The notes under the pieces are model-generated. The model was not told the DNA's origin. It saw nothing but the letters and a program-made list of their open reading frames with translations, and did no database searches. A DNA stretch of 64,000 nucleotides. Source: Lenzites betulinus. Its lineage: Eukaryota > Basidiomycota > Agaricomycetes > Polyporales > Polyporaceae. This document shows positions 31,575 to 44,585 of this stretch, piece by piece (the stretch's first letter is position 1; every line of letters begins with the position of its first letter). The stretch is from positions 1-64,000 of the forward strand of contig JABYQU010000012.1 in assembly GCA_022264855.1 (NCBI GenBank), given 5' to 3'. The position numbers were made by a program, and so were the translations under genes.

Positions 31575-33188
31575 GAGGAGGAGCAGCGACATATTCCGCT
31601 GGTCCGGCAAGGACCCAGCGCAGGCGCCGTCCGCCAATACCGGCCCAAAGCGGTAATGGCCAAGAAGGCACGTCACAAGCTGCCAACCCGGTTTCGGCAT
31701 CTCGGGCGCAAACGCGATAATAATGGGAATCAAAAATAAGTGCATAATGCGGAGATGGGATCGGGCAGCCATGGCGCGCCGAAAGCGGGCTAGCGGCAAA
31801 AACACGATCGGAGGGCGACGCTAGGCCGCGAAAGGCAGCCGGCCACAGTGATTGAGCGCGCCGTCCGCTGCCTCCTCCTCCTCCGCCAGCCTGACTCATC
31901 GCCCACCACCCATTGTCCGCCCTCCCCTGCGCCCGCCCCACTGTCCTCAGACACGGCGGTGCGCGTCCTGCGCCGTGCGGCCCCGCTTATCGCGCGTGTT
32001 CACACCGCCATGGCACGCGTGGTCACGCCCCCCGTTCCTTTGTCTGCGCGCGCCCTGGGCCGACATCCGACGCGCCGAACGCCTCGAGGTCGCCGGAGCC
32101 CTTTGTGGCCTTTCTTTCCGTCCTCGATCACCGAGTCTGAAAGCCTATGTACGCTATTGTCGCGCCCCCTGATGCCCCCTGCCCAGCACAATCGTCCCAT
32201 CCATCCCATCTCTCCATCTCGCTGGCCTCGCCTCGCACGACAAAGGCGGCGGGCGGGCGAGGACCGGAGCCCGCGCCGTGTGCGCGTGCGTGCGTGTGCC
32301 AAACGCGCATTAGCCACAGGCGCCTCCCGAAGAGGGCACCGGAGGAGGATTGTGGCGCCGAAGGAGGACCGAGTCGTGTGCGCCCCCCGTAGTCGCGACG
32401 CAGCGAAGGGGGCGGGGGCGTGACGCAGCCCTTCACCCGCGGACGTCGCGCGGCCGAGGACGTGGGCCCGCTTCACCCGCCAGAGCGCCGGGTCGGCGCG
32501 TGCCGCAGACGCAGGTGCGCCCGATGTGACCCCTCCTCGCCCCACCGCTGCCCTTCCTACCTAGCTACGGAGCGCGCGCGGGCACCCTCGACTGTATGCG
32601 CGCATGGCGGTCGCGCTGCTGGCCAGGGCGTGCCAGGCTGCGCGCTCCACGGTCTCGCCAGCACCCGCCGCGCTTCACCCGGCCGCTTCTCCCCCTCCGC
32701 CGTGCACCTCGACTTCCCCCCCAGTGCGACGCGCACCGCATCTTCGCGTCTCCACGCCCTGCAGCTACCCGGACGATCCGTTCTGCTGCCCGGCGCGTCG
32801 CGTGCGGTGACGCCACGCAGTACGTACACTTCCTCCCTACCCGCGGCGCTCGTCTCAGCACTGGTGCCTGCTGCTTTCGTATACGCCGTCCCGCTCAATC
32901 CACCACACACCGCGCACCCAACGCATCTCGTCTCCATCCCGACACGGCCCAGCCGGGCCCCCGCTGCCCAGGCCGCTCTGGCCCGCCAAAGCGGGCGCAG
33001 AGAACCCGAGAACGCGCGCGGACGTACGTGCGTGGAGGGGCGGTCTCTCTTTGAGTCTCTCAGGCGGTTACAGTCGGTCGGCGCACGGCGGACATCGCTC
33101 GCCAGCTGCTGCGCGAGGGAGAACCGGGCGATCTCTCCGGGCCAGGGCAGCAACGTTGACATGCATGGGCTTCGCGCCTGTCGCCCGG

Positions 33189-33208
33189 CTGCTGCTGCTG
33201 CTGCTGCT
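33189..33208. repeat. CTG microsatellite
   Basis: Seven tandem GCT/CTG units in non-coding DNA. Confidence 0.9.
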
Positions 33209-36200
33209 CGAGCGCAGTAACGTAACGAAGGCAGATCTCGCCAGGAACCGCGGCCGAATAAGTCGCGGGCTGCCTCCCGGGGTGACATCAGGACATTGTC
33301 TGCTGCCCGGCGTCCGATCCTGCTCTCTAGTCGTGTTTCGCCCGTGCAGTACGAGTGCGAGTCGTACTACGTCCACGCAAAACGTGGTGGACCGCCTTGT
33401 AATGTGCTCTAAATCTGTGCAAATAGATGTACAGGCCTTTCATAACGCGCTCACCGCTTCTGAGTCGTGTCGCCGCGGACGCTCGCGCTCACCCGGCCCA
33501 GCTCGCGCGCCAGTCACGCACGCGACCCCTCCGCTCGGGCTTCGCGTTCCCAGTGTGCCACCCGCGTCTCTGCGTCGCGAGCGACGAGCGTAGCGCACAG
33601 CTGCTAGGCTCGAGCTCCACCCGCCACCTTCTGTTACAAGCTTGAGATACACGACGCCCCCGCGCCCCATCACCGGTGCGGTACTCCTCGTGTGCGCAGG
33701 CGCCGCCGCCGTCCGCCCTTGTGCGCGACGTTCCCTGGCCTTCTTGGCCTTCGCCTTCGTGGCCCCACCGCCGGTGGTAGTAGTGGTAGTATAGTACAAA
33801 CTTAGCATCGACTCGCCCATATGCGCGCACGGCGAACCCTGGCAACAACCCGCGCGTGCCCCGACCCCGCCCGCGTCACGTCGCGCATTCAACATCCGCG
33901 CTCAGTACTCATTGCGCACAATTCAGTAAGACTGAGTCGTTGACGACACAGAGCCGATCCTGTGGCCCTGGTTGCTGCGCCATAGCGGGCCTAAACATAC
34001 ACAGCGCCGTATATGGCGATTCTCATCATCCCCGGCGGCGGCGCATGACGCGACCCACTCGCCCAGTACGTCCGCTCGCCCAGTACTGAGTATGTCCGCG
34101 ACGACGGTGCGCCCCACTTGGCAACTTTCCACCCGCTCATGCGAAATCTGAACCCCTAATAATGTCAACGCACAGTAAAACGGCACACAAACCGCGGCGC
34201 GTGCGCGCGAGCTTACGCATCCGCCGACGCTAGGCGGGCCCCATATTCTACTAGAACTGCAGAAGCCTGGAGGTTGGACTCAGCGGCGGCTTCCGTGACT
34301 AAGCTCGCGCGACTTGGCCACACGCGTACGCGGGCGGGCGGGAAGGGGCTGCGCGATCAGCGTATGTCCCCGAAACATACATATGTTGCCAATGTGCAGT
34401 GCTATGGTAATAAGACGTGCATTGAGTCGGGTCGGCGGGGCGTGCTGCATTGATGCCTGGCTCGGACGTCGTTGTCCGTCCGGGGCTGCTGCTCCTTATG
34501 CATCACACATTATACATGCATCCAAAGACCGTGACATACATATGTGGTGATGTCGCAGTCGCAGTGGGCGGCTCGTGTGAGCTGAGCTGGGCGCGAGGCG
34601 CCGCGCCAGGCCCGATATGGCGCATCGCGCCCCCCGCAAGGTCCAGGATCCAGGGAGTGGGTTGACAGACCACCTTCTCCGGGACGCACGCATCTCGGAT
34701 GTGATCACAGCATGTCAGTATGGATATATGTATCACTGCCATTATATTTGTGCTTTCTTGGCCACGCACTCGGGATCGCTAGGTCGAAGTCGCTCGCTTA
34801 CAGCCTGGATCCGGGTGCGGTCGAATGGCCACTACGCCAGGGCGCACGTCTACGTCTGAGCCGCAACCGGAAAGAGGCAGCAGGAAGCAGGGGATACAGC
34901 GGATACAGGGATACGAGACAGGGCAGGGCGCACGTCGACGAATGCCCCCGCGGCCGGGGCGCACCTTCTCGAGCGGGTTAGCACCGCCCCCACACTCGCC
35001 GGAAGGCAGGACAGGCCCCCCGGCGCTGACACGGTGCGGCTCGCGAAGACAAGTTGGGCTCGGACGCTCGGACGCGCGACAACTTGGCGCAGGGGGGCGC
35101 TCGCACGGTACGGTACGGAGCCCTGCTCCCCGGGCGCGCGGTGCGTCTCGGGAGGGACTGCAGAAGGAGCTCGAGCCTGAGAAGCGTGAGTGCGAGCGCG
35201 AGTGTGGGTGGGAGTGTGGGTGCGCGCGCGGACTTGCACACATAGGCGGTGCTGCGATGCGTCATGCATCCACGCATCCCTTGGTCATTATGGCCACGGT
35301 GCGCGACAGAAATAACGCGGTGTCGAGTCTCGACGCGCGACGCGCAACGCGGGGCGTCGCGGGGCTCTGAATCGTTGGGTGATGCGCCTTACACCTTGCA
35401 ATTGCGAGTTACAAGCGCTGTGCCCGCGCAGGAACAAGGGCTGCTCCAGGTCGACACATATGCAGGGTGCGCGCCGGGCCGTGAGTCTTCTAGTCGCACT
35501 GGCTCTCAGAGGCTGGGATTCCGACATACGTACGTACGTACGGTGCTGGTGCTGGTGCTGAACCCTCGCCCCCGCCCCCCGGGCCCGACTTGCAGTCCCG
35601 CACGCCGTCTTCCATCTTCCCAGACGCACACCGCCGCGCCATTACCCATCAATCCGGGCAGGCCTCAAGGGGCACGAAGTGCACGCCAGCCAGAGCCAGT
35701 CCTCGGGCTCCGGGTGGCACACCCACGCCCGCACCCTGCATCAGCCGCGGAGTGCGGCGCGGGCTGCGGCGCGCACTAGCAGGTCTGCGCACCGCGTCCG
35801 GGGCGGCGCGCGCGATCAGCAACCAGCAACGTGCCCGCCGGGAGGGGAAGGGGGGCACGGGCGGGTGGGGTCTCGGACTCTCGGAGCTGGGGCGGGACGC
35901 GGGCCCTGGCTTAATTTTGGGACGTTTGCGGTGCGGGACGCCAGGCACGGGCAGCGGGCGGGGCGGACGCTGACGCTGCTCGCGGTGTTGAATACGGGAT
36001 CTTGATATCAGGTTGTTGGGAGGGTGTGGGCGAGAAGGCCGGGACGCGGTTGGCGCTGGGGGACGACCGGGCATCCTGGCCTGGCCTGTGTATTACAGTG
36101 AGTAGTGCACCGCCGGGAGTAGATACGCTCGAGCGGAGCGGAGTGCGGACGCACCTCGCGCGCCCGGGACCCAGCTCTGCTCGTGCTGTGACGGCGTACT

Positions 36201-37534
36201 CTTGAGACAGCGCGGCGGGTCCAGTAGAGTGTGACACGTCTCGGGCCCGCCTCGAGGTGGCCGCACCCCGCGCTCCCGGCGGCTGTGGGTAGGAATGTGT
36301 GGGATGCTGAGGCAAGACAGGGCGGCAGTCAGTGAGCGAGATCGGTGCGTCGGGCAGACGCGGGATGCGCGCGTCATGAGTCCGTGCCACCCGCGTACGT
36401 GGTAAAACTGGTACAGCTCCTGCTGCTTCGCGAGTGGCACGTCCGGACGCCCGCCCGTAGCTCGACCATGTACGTACACAACCACCGCCGCACGCACGGT
36501 GGGCTGCGCGAACCGTGCCACCCGATCGCCGTCGTGCGCGCGCGCAAGACGCATAGCCTGACACTGACAGGCGGGCGGCGGGTGACGGAACGAGTCCGTG
36601 CGACAGGCCTCCGGGCAGCTCTGGACGTGCGCGGCGAATTCGCCCGCGCGCGCGCACCTGCGGTGGCAGGCGTCATCGCAAGCAGGCCGGCTGGGGGTCG
36701 AGGACGAGGACGGAGCACAGCCTCCGGACGTAACTCTCGTCCTGCGCGCGCGCACGAGCAGCCCTCGAGGCCCGCGGACGGCGTGCCACCGTGCGCAGCG
36801 CGCGGGTGCCGGCATGCCAGGGCCCCAGAAGACACGCTCTAGCGCGGGGGAAGAGGGGGGCGACGACATGAGAACGCAGCGGATGGGAGAAGCGCGTTTC
36901 CTCCCGTCCGGTCTGCTCGGGAGCTCCGAGATCTGGGCGTGTGTACGTGATTGCGCATGTCGGCGTGCCCGCACGCTTCTAGATCTGGGATGCACGTCCT
37001 GTGGGCGTTTTCATTATAATATTTGCACGAGCGCGAGGGGGGATACGGGAAGCTGACGAAGACGGACCGGGACTCACCTCATGTGCGCGTCTGCAATACT
37101 GCCGGTCCTGGTAGGAGCAGAGGTTGTCCGCCGGGCCCGGTGACTGAGTGGGAGAGCCCGGCGTACCAGGGGCCGCCGGGAGGAGATCTAGACATCCTGC
37201 CTCGCGCTGTCAGAAGCGCCGAGAGTGACGCTGCTCCGCCGTGCACGAAGATGAGGATGAGCAGAAGAACCACGGACAAAAATACATGTCACCAACGGGG
37301 TGCGTGAATGTACAGAAGACATCGCGAGGGGTAACGTACAGATGACTCTCATGCCATAATGATAGCGTGCATCCCCGCCCTTCACCCCCTCCCATCCACC
37401 CGCCCGCAGCGGGCGGGCGCGACCGTCGTGCGCCACAACCCCCGTTCTGCGTGTCCGCCCGCTCCTCGGAACCTTCAGCCAGGCGGTCGGTCGGTGCGCC
37501 AGGGTCCCGCTCCACCGACGACGAGGAAAGCAAC

Positions 37535-40364
37535 TCAGCTTCCGGTCTCCGCCTTGGACTTCTTTGGCGCGAACGCGTACCACTCCGGGACCTCGTTCGC
37601 CTTGGGCACGGCGCGCCGCCGGAGCTCCTTGATCTCCTGCTCCTCCTCGAGCTCCTGCTGCCGTCGCCGCTCTTCGCGCTGGCGCTCGAGCTCGGCCTCC
37701 CGCGCGCGGCGGGCCTCCTCGTAACGCTCACGCTCGTGCGACCGCGCCTCGGTTGAGAGTTCGATCGGTAGCGGGACGACTGGCGTGATCTCGGCCCTAC
37801 GCTGGGCAAGCATCGACTCCTGCAGCGCGTGGAGTGCCTTGAAGTCGGGAATGGTAGCGCTCGCCTTCGACCGGCGTAGAGACATGCCATGGCTATTCGT
37901 GCTCGTGCTCGTGCTCATGCTCGTGCTCATGCTCGATACGCTCGTTGACTTCTCGAGCTCCGCCTTGCGTGCCTCGAGACGGGTCGATGTGGCAAACTGG
38001 AATTCCACCGGGCGCGTAGGTTTCGCAGAAAATAGATTCGTTGACTAGAGGAAGAGTGCGTTAGTAGTGGATCACGACCGGCGCAGAGTCTATTTCGATG
38101 CACGGTCCGTTTCTGTGGGCTTGCCCGGACGAATGAATGAAAGAGTGCTCGGCTAGGAGCAGCCATCATGAGAAGGCGGAGTAAAAAAGCTCCTCGACGC
38201 CCGACGATAGGACAGGCAACCCGCAGCGAGCGGGCAAGGGCGGGGGACGACAAGCATGTCCTTAGTCAAGCTGATAGAAAGCGCACGTACCGGTCCCCCA
38301 ACGGAGCTGGCTGGCCGCATGGTTTTGGCACTGAACGCCTGACCGTCACGATGTTCAGATGCTTGACGACCCTTCGTGTCGGACAGGTTTTCCTTTTGCG
38401 ACCGGCTTGCATCCCTCGATTTGCCGCCCCCGGATGTCGACGGGTCGGCGTGAGCACCGCTGTCGCCGTCGGGTATCTCACCCTTCGCGGAGCCTTTCGA
38501 CTTCGCCCCGATTCCGACCTTGCCAGGGCCGTTACGCGATGGTAGTTTGGGAGGTACAGCGTCAACCTTCTGAGCCTCTTTCACCTTCGCGCGCAGATTC
38601 GCATTGCTGGCACTAGCGGACACCACGCGTCGAGCACGCGGGGCTGCTGTGCTGGCCACAGCCGCTGGGGCATTCCTTGACCGCGAAGGTTGTAGCGTAG
38701 GTTTCCGAGGCACACTCTCCTCGGAGGGCGGTGTCGCCTGTCCGGATGTCGCTTTGGCGCGTTTGCGCTGTTGTTGAGGAGGGTCGCAGGCTGGTGAACC
38801 TGCACGTTTGATCGAGCGTCGCATTGGGGAAGGAGGACATTCCAGATGCGCGACCTGAGGCTCAGTTGGACGCTGATCGAGGGACGTGGGCGCTCCTGCG
38901 GGACTGCACGACCCTGATGCTAGCGTGGTCGAAGGTGCGCTGTGATCCCCAACTCGCAGCGGTGATACGGGGTAGCTCGGGCTAAGAATTGCTTGAGGTT
39001 CCCGACTGACGTCGGGCCTTGCGCCGGGATGACGATCAAGTGCTATCGGCGCAGGAACGAATTCCCCAGGCACGGCGGAGTTCCCAATGCCTGTCACCAT
39101 GTCGGCTGCTCCTTTGTGATCCAGGCTACAAAATACTGTTCAGTTTCCCTGCTAGGCATATCTTGAACCTTGCGAAATTGGCTTACTCCGCAGTACTTGC
39201 CATGAGCTTCTGGCCAAAGGATAAAAGTGTATCGGCCAAACCACCCGTACGGGCAGGTTTGACAGTTGTGCGAACGGCTGATGCTGTTGGCCGAGCTGCG
39301 CCCTCAACACGTCGTCCGCGGGTTCCTGTTGATACCGCTGGCGATGGAGCTAGAAGAGGCCTGCGCCGCATTCCGGGCACAGATGTCTTTCCCGCCAGTG
39401 ACATTCTACGTGCCAAGGAGATAGTTGAGGGATTGAGTTTGGCAGATTTGGTGATTGCTGCAGCGGATGCCACCTAGAAGATGGCCAATTACAGTGGGGT
39501 GAACGATGATTCAGGCAGACATTCATTAGCAAACTTACGTACCTTCTTTCGCTTCGCTTTGTCGCCGCCGGGAAGTTTCTTCTTTCTCTCTGCGGGGTGG
39601 GAGGGAGGTCCCTTGACTATGCCCTTCTCGGCAGGAGGCCCGAGGGAAGATTGGTCAGCAGGTGCAGCTTGTATAGGCCCTGCTGCGGTCGGCATGACAT
39701 GCGTTGCAGGGGAGGCGATTGCATGAGATTCGGGTGCGTTGTTACCAGGCTCTTCTTGGACTTGTATGCTATCATTTGCAACGGAAGGGGGAGACTGAGC
39801 ATGAGAGGGACGCAAGGGGGGACTACTGGGCGAGGCGCTAGGGCGCAGTTGCATGAGTCTAGATTGTGCAGGACTGAGCTGACTCAAAGTCAATGGGCTA
39901 TGCGCGCGTGATGGGAGGGAATCAAGCGAAGGACCCTCTTGGAGGAAGTTATTCCCGTCCTCGGCCAACAGAAGGTCAGCGTCATTGGCTGAGCAAGCGG
40001 GGATCCGGAATGAGGGGTCCTGATGATGGAGAGGCGACATGTCTTCCGACAGTGCAACAGCAAGACCACTTGCGACGGTAGCCTTGTATGGGGTTGTGAT
40101 CCCAGGACGCGGGCGAAAAGAGAACCGCGCAGGCTTCGAACGGGGTGTGAGGTCTGCAAGCGTAAGCGGTGGTTGCACCGGCGGGCGAGATGGTGGCGCA
40201 GGTGTGGTCAGGGTATCGTTTGCTAAGAGGTCCATGGTCTCGTCGGCAAGGAGGTCATCTGCACTGTCGGCAACACGAGGAATCTGGAAAGACACGTCTG
40301 AGAAGTCCGCGGAGACGGAGGCATCGGAGAGGTCAGGGAGATGACGGAGGCTGAGGTCGGCCAT
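37535..40364 (-). CDS. TPX2-like spindle/microtubule-associated protein
   Basis: Four exons, 39543-40364, 39187-39473, 38291-39125 and 37535-38044, total 2,454 nt, about 817 aa; all junctions are canonical (GTACGT, GTAAGC, GTACGT donors) and phases fit. Most of the protein is disordered, Ser/Pro-rich and basic, starting MADLSLRHLPDLSD. The C-terminal exon carries the diagnostic part: RPVEFQFATSTRLEARKAEL, IPDFKALHALQESML, a proline-containing linker, and a long charged helix (HERERYEEARRAREAELERQ) ending near VPEWYAFAPKKSK. That is the layout of TPX2 C-terminal domain proteins, which bind microtubules and help spindle assembly. Overall similarity is weak outside this part, so 'TPX2-like' is the safe name. 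A Ser-Thr-Met repeat (SMSTSMSTSTSTN) comes from a GCTCGT-type simple repeat. Confidence 0.72.
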
Positions 40365-41982
40365 GGCGTCGGAGTGGAAAGCTTGGCCTTCTCAGATTTG
40401 AGAGTACGTGCTTGTAGGTAGAGTAATGCTCCTTCGGGGTTGCCCGAGTCCTACGCTGCAAAAGCTGGGCGCTGTAAAAAGATGCAAACAGTTGAGTGCT
40501 ACGAAATGGACCAGGAGGGACGGAGGAGAGCACGCGGATCGGAGCAAAGAGCGGAGACGCGATCGCCACAATTGCAACCACGACGCGTCCCCGGTAAACC
40601 GTGGGAACATACAGTCGCGTCTTTCTGTCATGTGACCCTGTCTCCCCTTACTGCCACGAAGAGCTCCCGCTCGTCGTCCCCTCCTTGAACCACGCAAAAG
40701 GTACAGCTCAAACACTTTCAAAACATGTCGCGTCACTATTATCTGGATCTCACTACTACATCACATCACGGAAAACTTTTGAGCTCCGAGTCGGGCGGGA
40801 TCATAGTGTCTGTAAGCTAGGGATCACGCTGAACATACATGCGCGATTTAAGTTAAGAAGACACTTACTTACGGATGATAATAATTTTCCAGCACCATGC
40901 TATGCCTTTCAATTACTCGTCACTCGCGAAAATGTGTCTCGCGCTTGAACCCGATCCATGGAGGGACCGCCGGGAGAAGACCATCCTGCGCTGCGGGAAC
41001 CCAAGGTAGCGGCTATCCACATCCCTTCTTACGTGCCGAGCTCCAACTGACCGATTTTTACATACACACAGGGCTTCTAGGAGACACGTACACGTATACC
41101 CTCCGACGTGGTTATTCTCAGCGCCAAGTCTACGTCCGGCATACGCAAAGCGGCATAAGCTCTCGCCTCCCGCCGATCCCACAGTTTCTCCTTCAAGAAG
41201 CGGTGGACGCATGGCCTTCTCAGTGGCCCAAACAAATGACATAACGCTCTCAGCCCGATCTCGCCACGCTCTCGTTCTAGCGTGTGCGAAGCTGCACTGC
41301 GCGGGCCTCCGAAGTTTCAACCCTGCCCCGGAGCACTCGGTACGCACAGCGAAGTTCGGCACCTCATGACGCAAACTCTTGCTCCACAACATGACTTGCC
41401 AAGGGGCGGCACGTCGTCCATGCGCCGTGCCCGAAGACGTTCTCGTGCAGCGTGGCCTGCGGGCAATGCATGGGCGAAGCTCTTGCACTGATCCAGGCTG
41501 CCCTCCGGACGCCGGAGGCAATCTCGAGGCACCACGACTCGCAAGGTCAAGTCTATCGTCGACGTCATTGCTGACCCCGTTTAGACGCGACGTCTTATGC
41601 ATACACTTCATCGGCGATGGCGGCGGCTTGGGAAGCAGGCCATCATGCGCCTGGAAGTTTTCAGTCCTCATGACTCTACTGCTCGTCAGCGTCTGACACT
41701 GCCCATCTGGTCATCCCAACAGCAACACGTTCCTCTCAAACTCGCTAGTGTTGGAATGGCGCGGTCGGGATGGTCTTACTCTGTCAGACAGCCGGTGTGC
41801 GCCGGGGACTCTTTCGGGTCGGCTGACGGTGGACGCCTGCGGACCCACAAACCTCAGTATATCGGACTTCTAAAGCATGGCCACAAATAGCATGGTGCTT
41901 GCTGGAGAGTAGTTTGAACGCCGAACGGAACGACACCACAGATCAATCGCACAATCACTATCACCATCGCCATCGCCCTGAC
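40365..41982. other. Intergenic region, no supported gene
   Basis: 1.6 kb between the TPX2-like start and the Syo1 stop. Base composition is less GC-rich than in neighbouring genes. A 252-codon open frame on the minus strand (40913-41671) has no recognisable blocks and no clear codon preference, so I do not call it. Confidence 0.5.
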
Positions 41983-44585
41983 TCAGAGCCGGAGGCCTCT
42001 CCTGTACTGGATAAACGCCACGAGGTTATCGCGCACCTCCTCCCCGCGGATACGCAGCTCGCGCTCTTTCTTCTTGTCGATGCCGCGGACCGCCTTCCGT
42101 ACACCTTCCACGCTCTGCACGAGCGCGTCGAGGTAGCGGCCCTGCCGGAAATTGGTATCGTACGGCAATCCCTCGTCCGAGTAGATATCGATGATCGCAG
42201 ACACCACTTGTAGCAGCGGCTCGGTGGGCGTCGGCGGGCTCGCAACCGGTGGTAATAGCGACAGGAAATACGAGGAAATGATCTGATCGAGGAGAAACGT
42301 CCCCGCAAAACGTCAGCGAACCATGCTTGCAATGAGGCCCATGCGGATGTGCACACAACGACGTACCCGGTTCGCATCCACCGAGTCCGGGTGCTGAGCA
42401 AGGCACTCCAGCGCTCCGATCGTCTTGACCTTCACCTGCGCGTCCGGCGTCGAATTATTGAATTGCGATAACACCTGAATTTGCTCTTCGGTGGGCGCAA
42501 GCGCCCCCTTGAACAACGTGCCCACACCCCAGAGTACGCCCACGCCGATGTCCCACATCTCCCGCCGCCGCTCCTGGCCTGCGCCCGTGATCTCCGTGCC
42601 CACAAGCCGCAGTGCATTCCAGACGGCGTCGAACACCGTACGGCCGCTCGCGGCGTCGAGGCCGAGGCTGGATGGCCGGCCGCGCGAGGACGTCGCCATG
42701 GAAAGAAAGATGTTATTTAGGCATTCGAGCGCGCTGATGTGTATTGCGCCGAGCGCCGAGGTGGTTGGCGGATGCGGCGAGGGCGCGCCCAGGGGAGGGA
42801 AGGACAGCGCGGTAGGGTGCACAAATTTCAGCAACGGCGCGACGAGCGTCGTGAAGAACGCCGGTGGCTGCGACGTTTGCACGCCTGCGGAGTCGTCGAT
42901 CGCCATATCGATGTCCTGGGCGTCTTCCGCACCTTGGTCGTCCTCGTCTAGTACGCGACATAGTTTGCGGTCAGCATCGGGTAGAAAGGCCTCGATACAT
43001 TAGAACGCACCTTCGTTGTCAGCCTGGTCGTCAACACCGGGCGCACCGCTGAACACCTCCGGATCGGGGAGCGTCGCACACATGCCGGTGAGAATCTCCA
43101 GAGCGAGCTGGACCGTCCGCAGCTGTGTCTCCAGTCGTTCGAGCTCGAGCTCGGACGGTGACTTGTGATCCGACTTCGGCGTGTGTTTTAGGGACAGGTT
43201 CTCGAGCTGCGGTATTGACTCCTGGAGAAGTGTCAGAAAGTACAGTTTTAGCGGTGCCGGACGGCGTACCTGTTGGTCGATAGCTTGCTGAGCCGCCTGT
43301 GCGGCATCTTGTAAGTCCGTTGACGACAGCACCGGCTCCAGCGTTGGCAGAACGACGTCCCGGTCTAGGTCCACAGTGGCAGCGATAGAAGGGGGCGGCA
43401 CAGGTGAGACATTTCTCAGAATCCCTGTGTAGTGCCGTTAGTGGTAGATGGTGGCCGAAGCGACGCAGAGATGTACCGCTGGTGAGCACACGGAAGGCGG
43501 TGGACCGCACATCAGACGTGTCCTTATTCTTGCCGTTGTGCTTCGGGGGTGCACTGTCCGGCCTCACGATCGCGAGAAGACATGCGGTATACTCTGCATT
43601 GGTCCTCACTTCCTCTATGATGGGGCGGTTCTCGTCCGTAAGAACGTACAGGCACTGTGCTATTCCCATGGAGACGGTGTGAGTGACTGGCGTAAAATTC
43701 TCATCGGAGCTGAGCATCCCTACCGGCAGATGTAACAGTCGACAGCGGCAACTTATCCCTGGCAGCCAGGAAGGACATCAGAAACGGCACCAGCGATATT
43801 TCGTTGATGGAGTTCAGAGCCTTGTTCGAGGTCTCTCTGGTCTTGATCAGTTCAAGGGACGCATCGCAGCCCCATGTAGCAACGAAACACGTACGAGAGA
43901 CACCACAGTATTGTTATTACATTGTCGGCAAACTGATGTACGAGTTGTTGGGCATTTTCGGGTGCGTCTTTAGGCGATGCGAGCAATTGTGACAAGGTAT
44001 TAGATATCTATTCGTTATGTTGTGTATTAGGTGATATAACGGCTACCGGAGGATACGAGAAGCAAACTTACTTTCGGCACGAACGTTTTGAGAGGCGCCA
44101 AGATGTTCTTGTTGTACATCTCTGCGCAGATGTCGAACCCACCATCGATACAGAGATTTCTGTATTCGGCATGAGCACTTTCCACAAACGACTGACGCTC
44201 AGTTAGCATACATACCTTAGAGATCCCGCAGCTTCTATTACGACCTCTTCCTCGCTGTCTGACAAGCGCGTAATGAGCTTGCCCACAATATTCTTCCCTT
44301 GGAGTAACCGCCGGGTGGACGGGTCGTTTTGTATGAGGTTGGACACAGCTACGCAAGCCCATTTGCGTTCTGCCGGGTCAACGCCCTCTAACTGTATTTA
44401 CATCATATCAGTGATCGCGACATTCTTGCGATCCATGTAGGACTGACCTTTTGGATGATAGGTAGGATGACCTCAGTCTTTGAGGACGAAGCGGAAGCAG
44501 ACGCGAGCCCCGGAGGCAGATGCGAGTCTGGTACTCGCATAGGATTATGCCTACGCATGGAACGTTTCTTTTGCGACTTGCCCAT
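41983..44585 (-). CDS. SYO1: Syo1-like symportin (ARM/HEAT repeat ribosomal-protein import adaptor)
   Basis: Many short exons from the ATG at 44585 (MGKSQKKRSMRRHNPMRVPD) to the stop at 41983. The basic N-terminus and then LEGVDPAERKWACVAVSNLI, LITRLSDSEEEVVIEAAGSL, NLCIDGGFDICAEMYNKNIL, MGIAQCLYVLTDENRPIIEE and the C-terminal RYLDALVQSVEGVRKAVRGI are the repeat blocks of fungal Syo1. Syo1 escorts ribosomal proteins uL18 and uL5 together into the nucleus with the karyopherin Kap104 for 5S RNP assembly. An acidic loop (DEDDQGAEDAQDIDMAIDDS) interrupts the solenoid around 42890-42955 and is typical of the family. The gene shares a 446-bp divergent promoter with FIP1. Confidence 0.9.

Larger units (their letters stand above)
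31406..37534. other. 6.1-kb GC-rich gene desert, right part
   Basis: Same composition as the left part. The first few hundred bases are the promoter of the 71-aa gene. No other coding block is recognised. Structures seen: CTG repeat at 33189-33208, inverted CTCAGTACT/AGTACTGAG at 33901 and 34082, ACGT repeat near 35524-35540 followed by GGTGCT repeats. Confidence 0.55.

Noticed and set aside
20000..37000. tRNA or rRNA genes in the desert
   Set aside because: Looked for GTTCGA-type T-loops followed by acceptor stems; hits such as 24208 lack matching stems.
37079..37279. 66-codon minus-strand frame with hydrophobic start, downstream of the TPX2-like gene
   Set aside because: Opens with a non-ATG codon; no supported exon structure.
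40913..41671. 252-codon open frame, minus strand
   Set aside because: No family resemblance and ordinary intergenic composition; start not distinguished by context.
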